Below, piece after piece: positions 1-12,081 of a DNA stretch of 64,000 nt. The stretch is from Pseudopyrenochaeta lycopersici (taxonomy: Eukaryota; Ascomycota; Dothideomycetes; Pleosporales; Pseudopyrenochaetaceae). Under the pieces are notes generated by a model, which did not search any database, was not told the DNA's origin, and was given only the letters and a program-made list of their open reading frames with translations. Made by a program: the position numbers and the translations under genes. The stretch's first letter is position 1; every line of letters starts with the position of its first letter. The stretch spans positions 1,612,001-1,676,000 of the forward strand of contig NHZP01000004.1 of assembly GCA_003313425.1 (NCBI GenBank), written 5' to 3'.

Positions 1-2615
1 GGCGAGGAGGCCTGACAAAGGCGATGCCGTGTCCGTAGCATGAAATGAAGACATCTTACGGGGCAAACGTGGTGCGGCTCCTATCGCAGTTTAGTCTATA
101 GCTCAACATGACTTAGTTGATCTCTACTGCGTGGTGGCTGAGGAGGTTTGTGTTATTTTGGTGTTGCGTGAGAAGCTTAGCCTCGTTGTGGTGAGCCCGA
201 ATGAGATTTACTTCCCTAAACTGCTCCAAGGAGTTTAGCGTAGGATTACGCCCGTGCGACACACCCTGGCAACGTCTATTCAGCTGGTGACATCAAGCGG
301 TCTGGGCGAGGAGCCTCAGGCCACCACCAACACCGTGTTTTGAACAAAGGGAAAGACGAGGCGAATAATGAAGAGTTCACACGCTGACCTCGCCGGAGAT
401 AATCGAGGGCTGTGAGACAACAGAACTGTCTTACTACCGGTATTGCCACTGCGTACTGCCACGTTCTTAATATGCGGCGACGCATGGATTTGCACCTTCT
501 TTTGTCCCGGTGGCGTTTGTTACTCGAAATGACATTGCACGTTCTCATCCGCTTTTGTCTTAAAAGCTCGGCCCAGTTGGCATGTAAGGATGCATTCATT
601 TCGCTAGAGCCGCATAGGATTTTTCCTTCGGTCAGCAGAAGCCGCACGCGATCTTATGCTCTCGGGTAGCCGACCCGGACGCTGCAAAGAGCTGAAGTTG
701 TGAGGTTATTTCGTATGCCTAGCATCATAGAAGCTGGATAAGCTGGCTGTCTGGACGACACCGCTCATGCGAAACGCCTCCATATCCAGGGATCGGTGGT
801 ATTAGAAAGTGCGAGGTGATCTGACTCGAATGGATGCCGTCAAACCTTCGTGATCGCCTCGGATCCGGAAAGTAGAATTGCTTTGCCGATATCGGGTCTT
901 ACGTGGTTGTTATTGTAGAATCCGACGCTGGTTTACCACCTGGGAAACTGCAAAGAAACTCCGTTGATGTATGATCCAGGGAGATGGCTCTCAACCGCAA
1001 AGAAGACTTGGAAGATACCATTTACCTTCCAAATCTTGTGAAAAACACCCATATCGCCGTTTTGGACTCGCCGACTGGTTATATTAAGAATTTGGGTGAC
1101 GTTGCTGATAGGCGAGCAACTCCTTTGAATCAGGGATACACGGCTATATGTAGTGGACACTTAGGCAAGTCGTCGAAAAGGAATACTTCTGGCAGTGACA
1201 GCGATCGATTGGCAATAAGGATTGTGTAGACTTTGGAGATCGTTCCTGTCCATCGATGGCTTCAGATGTTGGTTCGAGCCTTTCAGCATCCCAACAGCGT
1301 CTAATAACGTAGACATAATGCCGGTCTTTTCTCACAGGGTTTTCGAACTCGGAAGTTCATCATCGTCCTCAGCCGCATCGGTTGCAATTAGGACGTTCGG
1401 GTTTCAGTAAGCAGTGGCCATGTGGGGCGAATGAAGCGACAAGTCGTGCCGAGGGTTCTGAGTAATGCAGAGGAGTCGAGTTGATGCAGAGAGTCTAGGC
1501 ATCTTACTAATATGATGGCATCTGATAAGACGACGAGTAGTGGCAGTGTAACGCCTTTGAGAGGGCGCTGCAGATTCTCCTCTGGTCAGCCTTCAGATCG
1601 CCCTGAACCATTGCTGGAGAGTTATGACTCTATCGATTCGTCTTGTCTCGGGACCTGAAGTGGTAGGGCTGCCATGCAGCGCTCTATGAATGGCTGGTGG
1701 TGACTAACACCTATTACATGTGCCTGTTGTCTGGTAGATCTGGAACTGATAGTATCAACGCTTCGTGCATAATACCCTCTTGGGACATATAAACATTATA
1801 TCGCCGTCTTCAACTATCCTGACTGATCATAGTATCATATTGAAAATCTCATATCAGTTGCGATCATAGAAAGTTGTTAGTGTCTCAGAGCCGCCGAGAT
1901 GTGGCGCGCGATGCGGTTCCCACGCAGCTATTCTGGCATAAATCCTGCGAATCATGAGTTCAGAGCATGTGCAAGTGGAGCAATCAAAGGTGAAGACATG
2001 TTTGAGAGAAACTTGGAGCTGGGGATTGAAGGTAAGGTCAAAAACTTTGAGGTTGCGAGCGGCGGAGAACCATGATTTAGGCAGCAGAACGTGACAACGG
2101 ATAGGTCCTGTATTGGTGTCGAGTTTTGCTGACACTAGTCTTGACGATAGACGCACGTGAATGCAGACACAATATTGGGTATTTTTCGTGCTATGCTACA
2201 AAAAAAAATAGCAAATTGGATTTGGCGAATTGGAAATTCAGGTCATTTGTTGTGTCGCCGCGCTTCTGCTACAGTGTGATGGTGGGTTTGGCGCTAGTGA
2301 GCCCTGCGTCACCGGGCGTGGGGAAGCACAACACATCAACAACACATCAGACATCCCGCATCCCCAGGGTCATCCACGAATGAAAATTCCTAATTGCAAA
2401 AACTTGTTCCTCTAGGCTTGAACCGTGGGCTTGTATAACTGTGTCGCACCAATGTGATCCCAGCTGTGACGAGACGACCCCTGCCCAACCTCCCCAGCCA
2501 CCATGATGCTCCAGCCATTTCAAGTAGAAAACTCACCTGCAGCCAGCTATCGGTAACCTCCACGATGCGATCATTCCTGTACGACTCCACTCTTGATTAG
2601 CGTTCCAGAGAAGAC
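1..2615. other. Left-edge gene-free stretch
   Basis: No reading frame longer than about 120 codons occurs here. None of the short frames on either strand resembles a protein family I know, and no chain of exons with good splice sites could be built. No tRNA-like fold, tandem repeat or terminal inverted repeat was noticed. It may be intergenic sequence or a decayed element. Confidence 0.5.
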
Positions 2616-5430
2616 ATGAGTTTGGAACCCGAATTCCAGCTCAAGCACACCAACGGTACGCCAATTGAGCGACCCGTGTCTCGCATCTACTGACCGAAGA
2701 ATAGTTTCTCAACCACGACTATCGCACCAGGCGTCACAGCAAAGCGTCACAGCCTCTTTAGCTGCATCAGAGGGGTACTACAGTGTCTCAGAGAACGCAT
2801 CTAGCGAAGGCGACGACAAGAAGCCTCTCTTCCAAACACCGCCATCCCATCAACGGACGCCCGCGCAAAGTTATGAGCATTTGCTGCCACAAACCGACGC
2901 TGCGGTAACATCACTACGAGGTGTTGGCATTCCAAGACAGAATCCTCAGCAATCACAGCCTGCCTACATCCACGAACGCCCTCAATCGCCAACCGTCTCA
3001 ACCATAGCCGAGGAGAGGCCAGGAACTCAGGAAACACGGCGGTCGCAGTTGCGGTCCGACATGGACTCGGACTCACTGGTGACGACACCTGGCCAAGACA
3101 CAACACCATACATCCGATTCGCCATCGATCAACTCACTCGAGATGAAGAGGTGCGAGGCTCAAGAGTATACCCAGAAGTTACATCGCCAGTCGACGAGGA
3201 AGATGAGGAAGACTACCCAGTCGAGCGAATCGTATCCGATGATGGCTTAGGGTACATGGCACAGGAGCAGAGGACACAACAGAGGATGTCACAGTACATG
3301 CCACCAAAACCCCAGAGGCAGCAGTCAACCCGCAACACGAACGCCCCAGTGCCGATCGCTGCGCAGCCTCCTCACAATGCTCCTTACCCAAAACAGCAAC
3401 AAATTCAACAACTGCAACCACCAGCAGCACAGCAGCCTCCTCCTTCCCAGGCACAGAAAGACGTGTTTGTTGCGAGCTCCCAACCGCATGCACCGCTCCA
3501 TTTCGTCCCTGCCATCCTGCGACCACTCTGGCTAGGTCTTTTTATCTTCCTTTGCCTTCTGGTCCTCGGCGCACTCATTTTTGCCGCCGTGTATTCGAAC
3601 CGCAATGGAGGTGCCGGGCTATGGGATTATAACACTTTCGGCGACGGTCGCTACTTCGTCTTCGAATATCTTCCCACTTTGCTCGGAGTGTTCGTGCTCG
3701 TGTGGGTCATCCAGATCCAAACTGCCCTTCAACGAATCATCCCGTTCATCTCCATGGCCTCGAGTTCCTTCCACCGACGATCAGAAGCCGTTTTCCTCAA
3801 ACTGTATCCCATGCAGTTTCTTCTACCAAATATTGACCATTTCCGAGCTGGCCAACGTCGTGTTGGCGTCTGCTATACCATCTTCTGGTTGTTTACTTGG
3901 ACAATTCCCCTTCTTGCATCTTCCTTCAATGTACGATATGACATGGAAAGAGCCGTCTGGCGGTGGATCGCCGTGCAAGGCGTCATTTGGGCTGTGGTGG
4001 CCCTGTATATCCTTCTCATCGGAGCATTGGTGGCAGTGTTGCTTTTCCTCTTGCAAAACCAGACGGGACTGCGGTGGGATCCTCGATCATTGGCCGACAT
4101 CATTGCGCTTCTCGAGCGCTCAAACATCATGGCCGATTACAAAAACTCTGAAACCTTCGAAAAGAGCGACTGGCATCTGGTCAGCAACCGCGCCGATCGC
4201 ATTGGATACTGGAGTACCACGAAACGTCCAAATGACATCTTCTACGGCATTGGCGAAGAAGGTGGAGAGACTAGGAGGTTCTCTGTCGAAGAGGGACGCA
4301 TTAGGGAGAAGGGAGCAGAGCGTACATATCCCGAGCCAGCCCAGGGCAACGAGCGAACGAGCGACTTCTCGATCCGCATGGACATTCGAAGCCCGGGAGT
4401 GCGACTACGATACCTGCCCTGGTATCTCAAAGACACCTCGGTTATTGCTTGGATCGTCATTGCGAGTATCTTGTTGATCGCCTTCTTGGTTGTCAGCTTT
4501 GTCAACAGCGCTGTTCGCCTTGGCTTTTTGCCTCAAGTCTTTGCTCGTACAGATGCGACTGGCTTCTCTGCGTCCAATTTCCTGTACTCCTTCATCCCAG
4601 CGATGATTGGCAACTTCCTCTTCTTGGCTCTGCTGTCGCTCGATTACTCCCTCCGAACGCTTCAGCCCTACATTTCGCTCTCTTCGAAAGGTGGTGCTAC
4701 CGCTGAGACGTCTCTTCTGGTCGACTATGCTTGCCGACTTCCTTTCTCAGTCAGCCTTTCCGCCATTGAGAATAGGCATTTCCAGACCACAATCTTGTCA
4801 CTAGTCTCATTCGTCTCCATCACTCTGCCTGTCCTAGCTGGTGGCTGTTTCTGGACGCAATACTATGACAATGAGGACGTTGTACGCGTCTCCGCGGATC
4901 TCCCAGGATACTACGCGCTCTGCTTCTTCCTGACCTTGTACACGATCAGCCTCTTCGCTTTGATCCCAGGTCGTCGACGGGCCGCGCTTCCACATCGAAG
5001 TAACACGATCGCCGAGATCGTCAGCTGGGTCTATCAATCCCCCATCCTCGCTGACCGCGCCTTCGCACGCCCGCAGACGAAGCCAGAGCTTGTGGCAAGA
5101 CTCATGGGCAACACGTATTATGACAGCACCTGGACCCGGTCTTTTGCCTCACTCGTTCGGCCTTCCCGCAACAACTTGAGGGGCGACTCGCCTACTGATC
5201 CAGCTCTCGTCGAGAAGACGACCCGAAAGGGACGTAAGCAAGAGAAGCACGATTCAATAACTGATCCGAACAAGATCAGATACGGATTCGGCATTCACGT
5301 TGGCCGAGACGGCCTTGAGCATCTCGGCATCGACCGTGTCAGACGCGGCGGCGACAGGAGTGGCCGCGAACTCGTCATTTGGGAAGAGCAGCGTAACAAC
5401 AAGAGGAAGAGCTGGACAGAACAAGTATGA
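2616..5430 (+). CDS. DUF3433 multi-pass membrane protein
   Basis: Predicted 921-residue fungal membrane protein of the DUF3433 type; its molecular function is not established. The start is placed at the ATG at 2616 because exon 1 (2616-2655) joins exon 2 (2705-5430) in phase across a 49-nt intron that begins GTACGC and ends ATAG. Starting at the in-frame ATG at 2665 would use intron sequence as coding. The first ~280 residues are hydrophilic, rich in Ser, Gln and Pro, with a Gln/Pro-rich stretch just before the first membrane segment (FIFLCLLVLGALIFAAVY). Further hydrophobic segments follow in two similar halves, as expected for two DUF3433 repeats (around residues 290-470 and 590-770). The C-terminal ~130 residues are basic and soluble. 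It converges with the siroheme synthase gene. Confidence 0.82.
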
Positions 5431-5943
5431 GCTCAAATCTCCTTCAACAGAACGAGCCAACCGGAGACAGTCCCCGAGAACGGGGGCATCATTCTGCATT
5501 ATACCTCGACTTTATGTTTTTAAGCATCGGCGCATGGCTGGCTTATTGGGTTATTACCAATTACGGATTAACGGATTACGGATTTTTCTCTTTCAATTCT
5601 TCACGGTCTTGGGGGCAAAACCGGCGCAGCATTAGATTTTTTCACGAACGCTTCTCGTTGATGCAAACGTAGTTTTGTACTATACAAAGATAATGTAGAT
5701 AGCCATGGGTAATGTCCATATGAGAGGCACAATAGGCCATGTAATTACGAAGATGAGAGAAGTGGGTCATGGATTAATGAGAGAAACATTATATCACCCA
5801 ACATTTATGCTTGTTGCTCTGTTCACTTTGTGTTATATTCAATGAGGATGATTCGGAATGTAGTTGCTCAAGTCGTAACATGTATGCATTTGCTTTAGAA
5901 AGTGTAGTCTATAGGGTATATCCTCCTGTTTAGGAATGCTCTT
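5431..5943. other. Intergenic, convergent 3' ends
   Basis: Region between the stop codons of two converging genes. It is AT-richer than the flanking coding sequence. No gene or repeat was seen; it should hold both 3' UTRs and polyadenylation signals. Confidence 0.5.
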
Positions 5944-7620
5944 CTATGCCGCAACGACAGCTTCACTCAACTTGCTCAGCTCAAGTTCACCATCTCCACC
6001 CAAGTTATCCAATCCATGAAAGCCCTCTTCAACAATCCATCTCTGCTCATACTTCATAAGTACCTTGCACGCGTTACCCACAACCAGCAGGCCTGGTGGT
6101 CGGCTTCCCTCTTCTTCCACCGCCGCACAAACATGTTCCAGACTGGTCCGAATCACTCTTTGATCAGGGCAGCTCGCTCTCTCCAGAACCGCAACGGGAA
6201 GTTCCTTGGGATACCCCTTCTTGGTCAGGTCGTCAACCAGGGCAGAGAGTCGGTGCAATGACATGAGTAAGACGAGTGTGCGCGACGCAACAAAGTCTGG
6301 AGGATCCAGCGGTGCACCCTTTCGTCCAGTACCGGTGCAGATCAGCACTTGATCCGCAACACCACGATGCGTGGCGGGTATAGCAGCGAAGAGTGGCGCG
6401 GAAAGCGCGCTCGTAATGCCTGGTAACACGCTGGGGATATATCCATGTGCACGGAAGAAGTCATACTCCTCACCACCTCTGCCATAGATGTACGGATCAC
6501 CTTGCTTTATCCTCACAACCACTTTCCCAGCTTTCAAGCCTTCCAAGCCCAGCTCGAGAAGCTCTTCCTGCGCTTTGTCTGCATTACCGGGGAACTTTCG
6601 TGCAATGTGCACAGTCGCGCGGCGGGGCACGAGGTCGAGGATCGCGGATGGTACAAGTTTGTCTGCGAGAATGAGGTCGGCAGATAGAATGGCTTTGTGA
6701 GCTGCGCGAGTGAGGAGATCAGGGTTTCCGGGACCGGAGCCTGCAAGTACAATGCGACCCAGTCGTCTCTCTGGGCTTGTCGCGGTAGGTCCGATTTTCG
6801 ACGGACTGCTGCTAGCAAACTCGCGGAATAAGGTGTCAACGTCTGCGTCTGTGATAGCGGCAAGGCGACGGAGCGGCCAGTACTCGCATATCTGCGACAG
6901 CCAGCGCATCCGTCTTCCCCTCGCAGCCTCCTTGCTTTCTTCCAGGATCAGCTTGTTGAATGTTGCTGATTGGCCACTATCCTCCTCTTCCGCCTCGAGA
7001 TCTTGTGATAGCTCGGCTGCGTGATCTTCCTCCCATATACGTCTTCGCAGCGTCCCAAGTCTGTCCACCGCGTCACCCAATTGGGGCGGTAGGGAGGCCG
7101 CAATCTCTCTTCGTATTCTGGCCGAGAGCTTGCAACCTTTGCCAGATGTAGTAACGCCAATTTGTAACGGGCCGTCGGAGTGTGTGGAGAGGAGCGTAAA
7201 CGAGCAGAGGTTCGGTGCGTCGGCGACGTTGACAGGTATCCGTAGTCTTCGACAAAGACTTGAGATTTGGGTCGCTACGGTAGATTAGAAACAGAGCTTC
7301 CAACTGTCTTCCAAATACTAACATAAACCATGTTTACCCCCCGCAGTAACAAACACAGCATCAACTACGCCGTCTACTTCAGCGCGACCAAGGGTAGTCA
7401 AGTCCTCGTCCGTGAAGCTTCGCTTGATCCATTTCACTTCGCCTGCCTCAATACGCTTCACCAAGCCGTAGTGTAATGTAGAATCTTCCGGAGCTATAAG
7501 GATAGGCTTTGCGCCCACCTCAATCGAGCGTGTGCATCGAGCGCCGGCGAGTGGATTCGACCCAACTATGAGGTGGATGTGGGATGTCGCGTCGACAGCG
7601 GTAAGGAGGGCGGGTGCCAT
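5944..7620 (-). CDS. Bifunctional siroheme synthase (Met8-type dehydrogenase + uroporphyrinogen-III C-methyltransferase)
   Basis: Makes siroheme, the cofactor of nitrite and sulfite reductases. Two exons, 7620-7338 and 7274-5944, are joined in phase across a 63-nt intron (GTAAAC...CGTAG), giving 537 residues. Residues 1 to ~215 form the NAD-binding precorrin-2 dehydrogenase/ferrochelatase part: a nucleotide-binding loop GSNPLAGA near the N-terminus, VNVADAPNLC, then GPLQIGVTTSGK. The methyltransferase part starts near residue 267 with LAGSGPGNPDLLT and continues with RIKQGDPYIYGRGGEE, both hallmarks of the SUMT/CobA family. Budding yeast keeps these activities in two proteins (Met8 and Met1). 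The fused order resembles bacterial CysG and is common in filamentous fungi as far as I recall. The upstream 270 bp holds several GATA motifs. Confidence 0.93.
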
Positions 7621-7695
7621 AATCGCTGAATAGACTGGTCAAAATACCAGATTGAAGACTCAAGAGACAGACAAGCAACGGTATTAGTATAATCG

Positions 7696-7776
7696 TTATC
7701 AGTCTCGAATACCCAACAGCGGCGGCGTCGATAATGCATGTTCACTTTTCTTGTTCCGATACCGACCGACCGATAA
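7696..7776. promoter_or_regulatory. Cluster of GATA-factor-like sites upstream of siroheme synthase
   Basis: Three matches to HGATAR lie within 81 bp upstream of the siroheme synthase start at 7620: TTATCA at 7696-7701 (reverse strand), CGATAA at 7729-7734 and CGATAA at 7771-7776. AreA/NIT2 GATA factors activate nitrate-assimilation genes, and siroheme is needed by nitrite reductase, so nitrogen control is a reasonable inference. About one such match is expected by chance in this interval, so the evidence is weak. Confidence 0.3.
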
Positions 7777-7894
7777 TGGCGCGATCGGCCGCTAACCCCA
7801 CACGGGCATGCCGCGGAGATGTGCACAATCGAAAACGCGTGTCCGCCCATTGGGCGACATGTGCAGTTGGCCGGTGTCAAACAATTCAGCGGAG

Positions 7895-8918
7895 TTAGTC
7901 AAGTTGCTCATCGCGGCCCATGACAATGTTGAGGGCCTTTCGGCTTAGCATCAAGCTGTGTTCGAGGGCATTGAGCTTTGCCGAGGCGGAGATGAGAGCT
8001 GGATCCTGGGTTTCGACTCGAATCTTCTCCTTGACGCGGACATCCTGCCCTCTGTACTTGAATGTGCGGTCGGCCTCGTCGTGGATAGGCGTTCGTGTTC
8101 CACCCAGGGCGACTGCGAGGCTGTCGCGGAGGCTGAAGCCGGTGAGCGAGGACTTCTCTCCAGGGTGATGGTTTTCGAGGGTGCGGATCTCAAGGACGAG
8201 GGCGGCGTCAAAGACGAACATGTGGAAGGACATGGTTGACGGCAAGGGAGGGTCAAAAGTCTGGAAACAGCAATCAGTGTCGTCCGAACCAATGTCAGAC
8301 AGGGAGCCCACCTTTTCGTCCATGGGATTCTCCCACCACGGCACCTGTACGTCGGAGTAGCCCTTTAGTGAATGCCGGGCCTCCTGGATGTGGTCGTGCA
8401 ATAGCTGTAGTTGGCCAGCGACGAAGCTTGCATTGGTGGCATCTCCGCCCCAGGTTGCGACGTCAATGACATCCAAGCAGCTGTTGATGGACGTTCGGAT
8501 TGAGGTGAGCTGGGGGACGACAATGGTGGGTGCTTGTGGCGCAGACGAAATGGTGAGGTCGTAGCTTAGGGAGCCCTTTGGTGGTGGGAGGCTGGCGAGG
8601 CGTAGCTTGACGTTCTGTGCATCCAGATGAGCATGCGGGTGCATGAAGGGAAGGGTCAAGACATACGCCTTTCACGATGCGCGTCCCGATGCGCGTCACA
8701 AGCCCCTTGAGGTTCTCAGACCGCACCGACGACAGCACCAGCGTCGATCCATTCTCTGACGGCGCAAGCAACGTAGCGCACTCTTCGAGCCCGGCCTTGA
8801 GCGACTGCAGCGTCTCGCGGAGCTGCTCCAAGAGCCACTCGAGCTCACGTGCCTGCGACTGCGCCTGCTCATCGGCCAGTCTTGTGTCATCGATGGGCGG
8901 CCACACGGCAGTAGACAT
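7895..8918 (-). CDS. RAV2: Rav2/Rogdi-like V-ATPase assembly regulator
   Basis: Rav2 is a subunit of the RAVE complex, which reassembles the vacuolar V-ATPase; animal Rogdi is its relative. Exons 8918-8667, 8614-8312 and 8260-7895. The first intron (52 nt, GTATGT...CACAG) is clear. The second (51 nt, GTGGGC...TCCAG) is a multiple of three without a stop, so its retention would leave the frame open. The N-terminus has the leucine-rich ELEWLLEQLRETL helix typical of Rogdi. Later recognisable blocks are FDPPLPSTMSFHMFVFDAAL and RDSLAVALGG. The start at MSTAVWPPID was chosen over an in-frame ATG at 8975 because the intervening residues are low-complexity. It is divergent from the Sur7-like gene. 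Confidence 0.85.
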
Positions 8919-9439
8919 GGCGAAACTCAAATCTCTCTCAGGGCGGCGTGCAGAAGCAGGTTGTTGTTGCTGCATGCGCGATCATGGCCAGGATCCACAG
9001 CTTGAGCAGATCTCGGCAGTATCCGACGAAGGAACAGCACATGCATGGGCCGCCTCAGGTCGCCCTGCACACACAGCGACGGTCCCGCATCGCTGCATGC
9101 GTCAAAGACGACTCGATTCCCGTGGCTGTGCGCTTAATCTAGCCTGCCAGTATTGTTCGAGTAAAGCTCCCGGCGATTTGGGTTGTCGGATGATGCAAAG
9201 CGCAAGTGTGAGGTCATGGGCTAGTAGATGCACCAACGAGACACCGATTCAGACAGCTCCCGGCCCTACGTCACCGCCCGCTTGGCCCACCGTTCATAAA
9301 CAAGGTCGATACTCTTTGTGAGGAGATTTCTCTATGCTTCCGCTCTGGGACCCTCGTCTTGCACATCTTGTCGCATCTTAATTATCTGTAATCTTAATCT
9401 CCACATCGGTCGCAACCACTGCCTTTGACCCTTCCCAAA
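8919..9439. promoter_or_regulatory. Divergent promoter region, RAV2 / Sur7-like gene
   Basis: 521 bp between two divergent start codons. A pyrimidine-rich stretch precedes the plus-strand gene. No specific factor site was assigned. Confidence 0.45.
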
Positions 9440-10300
9440 ATGGCAGGCCCTGCTAGTGCGTTCTTCTTACTCTAGAACGTCTTCCACAGCTACTGACTAG
9501 CCACCGCAGGACCCATACTCGCTTTCGCCTCGCTCGTCCTTCTCGCCGGCGGCATCCTGCTGCAGTTCTTCACCATCTTGACCGGCGCCATCAACAGCTC
9601 TCCACTAAACCAATTCTACTTCCTCGAGGCGTCAACCAACAGCATTCCAAACGCCCGGAACCCATCGCGATGGACCTACTTCGCCATCTGCGGCGCTGAC
9701 CCGACATCGGGTCACAATGTGAACTGCGGAAGCATCGTGCCCGCCCTACCATTCGACCCTCCCAGGAACTTTGGTACCGAGGAAAATGTTCCCGAACAGT
9801 TCCTTAATACCAACATGTACTTCCTCCTGTCGCGCTTCATGTTCGTTTTCTACCTGATCGCCCTGTTCTTCGCCGCCATTGCTCTTCTGTCGGGCGTTCT
9901 GGCTCTGTGCAGCCGCCTCGGTGGCTACCTCTCCGCCATGACTACCGCTGTGGCTCTTTTCTTCCAGTCGCTCGCCGCCGCGCTCTTGACGTAAGTTCAC
10001 AAGTCCAATATCCCTCCAAGCGAACATCAACTGACTCGCCTCAGCGCATGGGTCGTCAAGGGTCGTGACGCTTTCCGATCTGCTGGCTTCGAAGCACATG
10101 TCGGTAGGTACCTCTTGGCATTCGCCTGGGCTTCCATGGCATGCTTCTTCCTGGCTACCGTTATGTTCTGCCTTGGCGGCAAGCTTGGTCATGATCGATC
10201 ATCCAGCGTGAAGCGAAGCCGCTCAACCAGGTCGAATCGTAGCCGTGGAAGCTTCCTGGACACCGACTCTCAACGCAGGGTCAAGGATGACTACGCGTAA
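9440..10300 (+). CDS. Sur7/PalI-family four-pass membrane protein
   Basis: Tetraspan protein of the fungal SUR7/PalI family, expected at plasma-membrane eisosome domains or in pH sensing. Exons 9440-9455, 9510-9990 and 10045-10300 give 250 residues; both introns are 54 nt and all phases agree. The first exon is only 16 nt (MAGPA plus one base). Membrane segment 1 is ILAFASLVLLAGGILLQFF. It is followed by an extracellular loop with the W-x5-C feature of the family (RWTYFAICG) and a second cysteine in VNCG. Three more hydrophobic segments follow. The cytosolic tail is Ser/Arg-rich (SVKRSRSTRSNRSRGS) and may be phosphorylated. Confidence 0.85.
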
Positions 10301-10587
10301 AGGCAAAGATTGTTCAGCCAGCACATGCGGTGTCAAACACGGCCTGCATCTGCTGAGGGGAGGAAGATATATAAGGGCTTGATAACCTCGCTACGATCTA
10401 CATGTATGAATAATGTTTACTTGAGCGATGGGCTTGCTTGTATATACGTAGTAATGTTCATGACAATATTCGATTATGAAACTAGAAATAATTGCTAGTA
10501 TTGTCTGGGTGATGCACCACTAGCAAAGCTATGTCGTTACTTTCCAACTGACCATTTCGTTCTTATACCCCAGAACCCCGTCCGCCG

Positions 10588-11787
10588 TTACGAAGCTCCA
10601 AACTCTTCCTCTCCACACCAATACTCAAACATATCACCCCATCCCTCCGTCAACGCCCTCGCCCTCGCTCTTCCTCCGCCATTCCCATCCCGCTCAGTCT
10701 CATTCAAAACCCACATATCAAACGCCTCCTCATCCTCGTCCTCGTCTTCCCCGTCCTCATCACCCCCTTCCACCCGGTGTCCAGACAGCGGCTCATAAGC
10801 CTCAACACCCTTGCACACGCCTACACAATCATCCAACAGCGTCAACGTCGGCTTGCTCACCAGCATACTCGGGTCGCCGAACCCAGCATATCGAACGATC
10901 GGCGGCGCCCCGTTTGTAAGCCGGTATGACATCGTTTGACCGATAATCGACGCGTATGTATGCGCGTGTGGTACGTCGGTGAACTGGAGCGAGGCATGAT
11001 CAAACTTGTTAAGTACCTCGACGGCCGTGTCTGGATCCTGCTCTGCAAGGCTTGCCGCAAGTGAGCGTGTGCGCTCTGTGTGCTTCTTTACAATGCCAAT
11101 CGCAGCCATGGGTATGTAGCGGATGCGATCAGCACGGCGGTCAGCATCTGGTACATTTGAAGCCTCTGTTTGTGCCGCGACGCCTGGTGAGTTTTCGCAG
11201 AGAAACTGTTGCCATGGCTTGAGCCCCGATATCCGCGGTCCTGTTTCGTAGTCTCCCGCAGGGGTCTTCGCTTCGCCAGACGGACTATATATGATTGCGT
11301 CGCCTGATGCTGCCCTGCGTCTTGTACCGAAGATCGTCGTCTCGAACAACGTCATCGTCTCTTTGAAATGGTCCAGGAACGTCTTCGCTCGACGAAAGTT
11401 CCTAAGAGTGTGATTTCTCGAGTCAAGCGTGTCGAGGATCTCCTGGTATGGAAGCCACAATGCTCCTTCTTGCCAAATATCGAGTAGGTAAAACCAGACG
11501 CTCCTCATTAGCGGCGTGTCCGTGGCGAGGAAGTCGGCGAAGTAGTCGAGTAGGTGTGCAGCGCTGGACCAGTACAGTTTCAGAAATGCATCTTCGCATC
11601 GACTACAGGGCCATTGCTCCTCGGCTCCAGTTGGTGCCTTTTGGTGGACACATTTAGGATGAGTAAGTAAGCCTTTGGTTTGGGTATAGATGGTGTGGAG
11701 ATCAAGACTGTTGTTGCCGCACACATATCCGCTTGTGACAACGGGCAGAGAAGTCCAATCCTCAACATGGATTATAGGTACCGGCAT
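10588..11787 (-). CDS. Unrecognised conserved-looking fungal protein
   Basis: Uninterrupted frame of 399 residues that I cannot assign to a family. There is no signal peptide and no membrane segment. A possible metal-binding cysteine pair occurs near residue 60 (PCSRC), with more cysteines nearby (YVCGNN, KCVHQ). The C-terminal quarter has an acidic tract (EDGEDEDEDEEAFDMW) followed by a Gly/Arg-rich patch. Codon composition looks like that of the neighbouring genes. It may be a real lineage-specific gene; the single long exon and the lack of competing long frames support coding. Confidence 0.65.
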   Translation of the reverse strand: MPVPIIHVEDWTSLPVVTSGYVCGNNSLDLHTIYTQTKGLLTHPKCVHQKAPTGAEEQWPCSRCEDAFLKLYWSSAAHLLDYFADFLATDTPLMRSVWFYLLDIWQEGALWLPYQEILDTLDSRNHTLRNFRRAKTFLDHFKETMTLFETTIFGTRRRAASGDAIIYSPSGEAKTPAGDYETGPRISGLKPWQQFLCENSPGVAAQTEASNVPDADRRADRIRYIPMAAIGIVKKHTERTRSLAASLAEQDPDTAVEVLNKFDHASLQFTDVPHAHTYASIIGQTMSYRLTNGAPPIVRYAGFGDPSMLVSKPTLTLLDDCVGVCKGVEAYEPLSGHRVEGGDEDGEDEDEDEEAFDMWVLNETERDGNGGGRARARALTEGWGDMFEYWCGEEEFGAS

Positions 11788-12081
11788 TGTAGCAGACTGT
11801 CACTTTTGAGAAAGTGTCAATATACTGGTTGTTAGCCACAGAGAGCTGTACGTGACCAGGTCCTTTAGGGCTGTTCTTAAATGGTGTCAGTAGGGCAGCA
11901 AGTTGATGCCAAGGCTGCGGCCTCGCATGGGGCATGTTGACTGAAAGCGGCTCGCCGTATTCATATTCTTATTCATTGCTAATCTCTATTTGCAACCCTA
12001 TAGAGAAACTCATGAGTGGCCAAAGAATATATATACGTACTACTTTACGCCTCACCACCCAACGCACAACTTTAGTCCTAC
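11788..12081. other. Intergenic
   Basis: Upstream region of the 399-residue gene and 3' flank of ATG29. AT-rich, with no gene or repeat recognised. Confidence 0.4.

Noticed and set aside
1260..1300. GGTTCGAGCC resembling a tRNA B box
   Set aside because: No matching A box or cloverleaf pairing could be built around it.
3581..4477. 298-codon frame inside the DUF3433 gene
   Set aside because: It is an overlapping +1 frame of a confirmed membrane protein with Ser/Cys-rich shadow composition.
10081..10120. Possible fourth intron in the Sur7-like gene at GTAGGTACC
   Set aside because: Reading through gives a continuous hydrophobic segment in frame, so no intron is needed.
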